53,806 bases of DNA from the NCBI GenBank assembly GCA_032718475.1, contig JAUCBJ010008970.1, positions 1 through 53,806 of the forward strand, written 5' to 3'. The translations under genes and the position numbers were made by a program. Shown here piece by piece: positions 53,341 to 53,806 of this stretch. The stretch is from Nemertoderma westbladi. Its lineage: Eukaryota; Xenacoelomorpha; Nemertodermatida; Nemertodermatidae. The notes under the pieces are model-generated. The model was not told the DNA's origin. It saw only the letters and a list, made by a program, of their open reading frames with translations, and searched no databases. Within the stretch, counting starts at the first letter, position 1. Every line of letters starts with the position of its first letter.

Positions 53341-53806
53341 AATGCGAATAATAGAGTATATAATGGGAGAAGTTATTTACTTGATTGTACTTTTAGACCC
53401 ATATATATATATAATGTTTTATTGACCAATTACGAAGTTTGATAAATTCAATATAGATAATTAACACCAAACGCATTAGTCCAAATTAAACAACTAGTAG
53501 GTAATTAATAGTATCACTTAAATGCAAAAGCTGACTTATTAAATTATAACTTTAGTCTAGTTCACCACTATTTATATGACTGACATAGACACTATCATTA
53601 AGCCACAGAATAATCAATTTCAACAAATATTATTTTAAATTAAGGCTAGCTACATAACATTACACCAAAATATATATTTCAATTAAATCATAAAATTAGT
53701 ACACAGGCGTCTACTATAACCATTATACTAAAAAAGCGAATAATATATAAATTTAAATCAGAGAATTAAAGGCGGGTAGCAGATCTGCGGGTGGTCAAAA
53801 TTGTGT
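53341..53806. other. AT-rich flank to the window end
   Basis: A (TA)n run lies at about 53402-53413; nothing else was recognised. Confidence 0.4.

Overview
The window is nuclear DNA of an animal. It is AT-rich, it contains intron-bearing fragments with GT/AG borders, several LINE families and long LTRs, and it encodes recognisably metazoan proteins (a Rpn13/ADRM1-like proteasome receptor, the NAC beta subunit BTF3, an SLC2 sugar transporter, one SLC16 exon). The dense transposon content and the many TAGGCCTA and ACCGGTA words suggest a marine invertebrate. I cannot name the phylum from sequence alone.

Layout. 1-7600: a truncated copy of an X-box-bearing repeat (345-1055), then decayed LINE reverse-transcriptase pieces on both strands. 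7617-8741: a solo LTR with a perfect 5-bp target duplication, lying just upstream of an intact single-exon ADRM1-like gene (8949-10058). The last codons of that gene are the first unit of a minisatellite. 11.7-17.2 kb: a tRNA-derived SINE head, an intact single-exon SLC2 transporter (minus), a non-autonomous hAT-like element and a 21-bp minisatellite. 18.07-18.53 kb: an intact single-exon BTF3 gene (minus). 18.9-25.6 kb: LINE debris, short tandem repeats and one orphan SLC16 exon.

25623-44319 is the main feature: a BEL/Pao LTR retrotransposon of about 18.7 kb on the minus strand. It has ~1.2-kb LTRs, a 2.2-kb leader, one 2720-codon gag-pol frame (Gag, zinc knuckles, aspartic protease, RT, RNase H, integrase, DUF5641-like tail), a 1.6-kb spacer and a second uninterrupted 1417-codon frame downstream of pol. 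The second protein has no signal peptide or membrane segment that I can see. It does have a Cys/His cluster near its N terminus and three consecutive zinc-knuckle-like motifs near its C terminus, so it looks nucleic-acid-binding rather than envelope-like. I regard it as the best candidate here for something undescribed.

44320-49738 holds three complete copies and one truncated copy of a repeat bounded by 19-bp inverted repeats. Each full copy carries seven palindromic motifs resembling the RFX X-box (GTTRCCATGGYAAC), spaced about 152 bp apart and arranged as a three-subunit higher-order repeat of about 458 bp. The remainder (49.7-53.8 kb) is mostly non-coding, with a short MITE, one orphan exon, poly-G/C tracts and a fragment of a probable transposon-encoded protein.

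The host genes show no common pathway; they are separate genes embedded in repeats. All family assignments come from reading motifs, without database searches.
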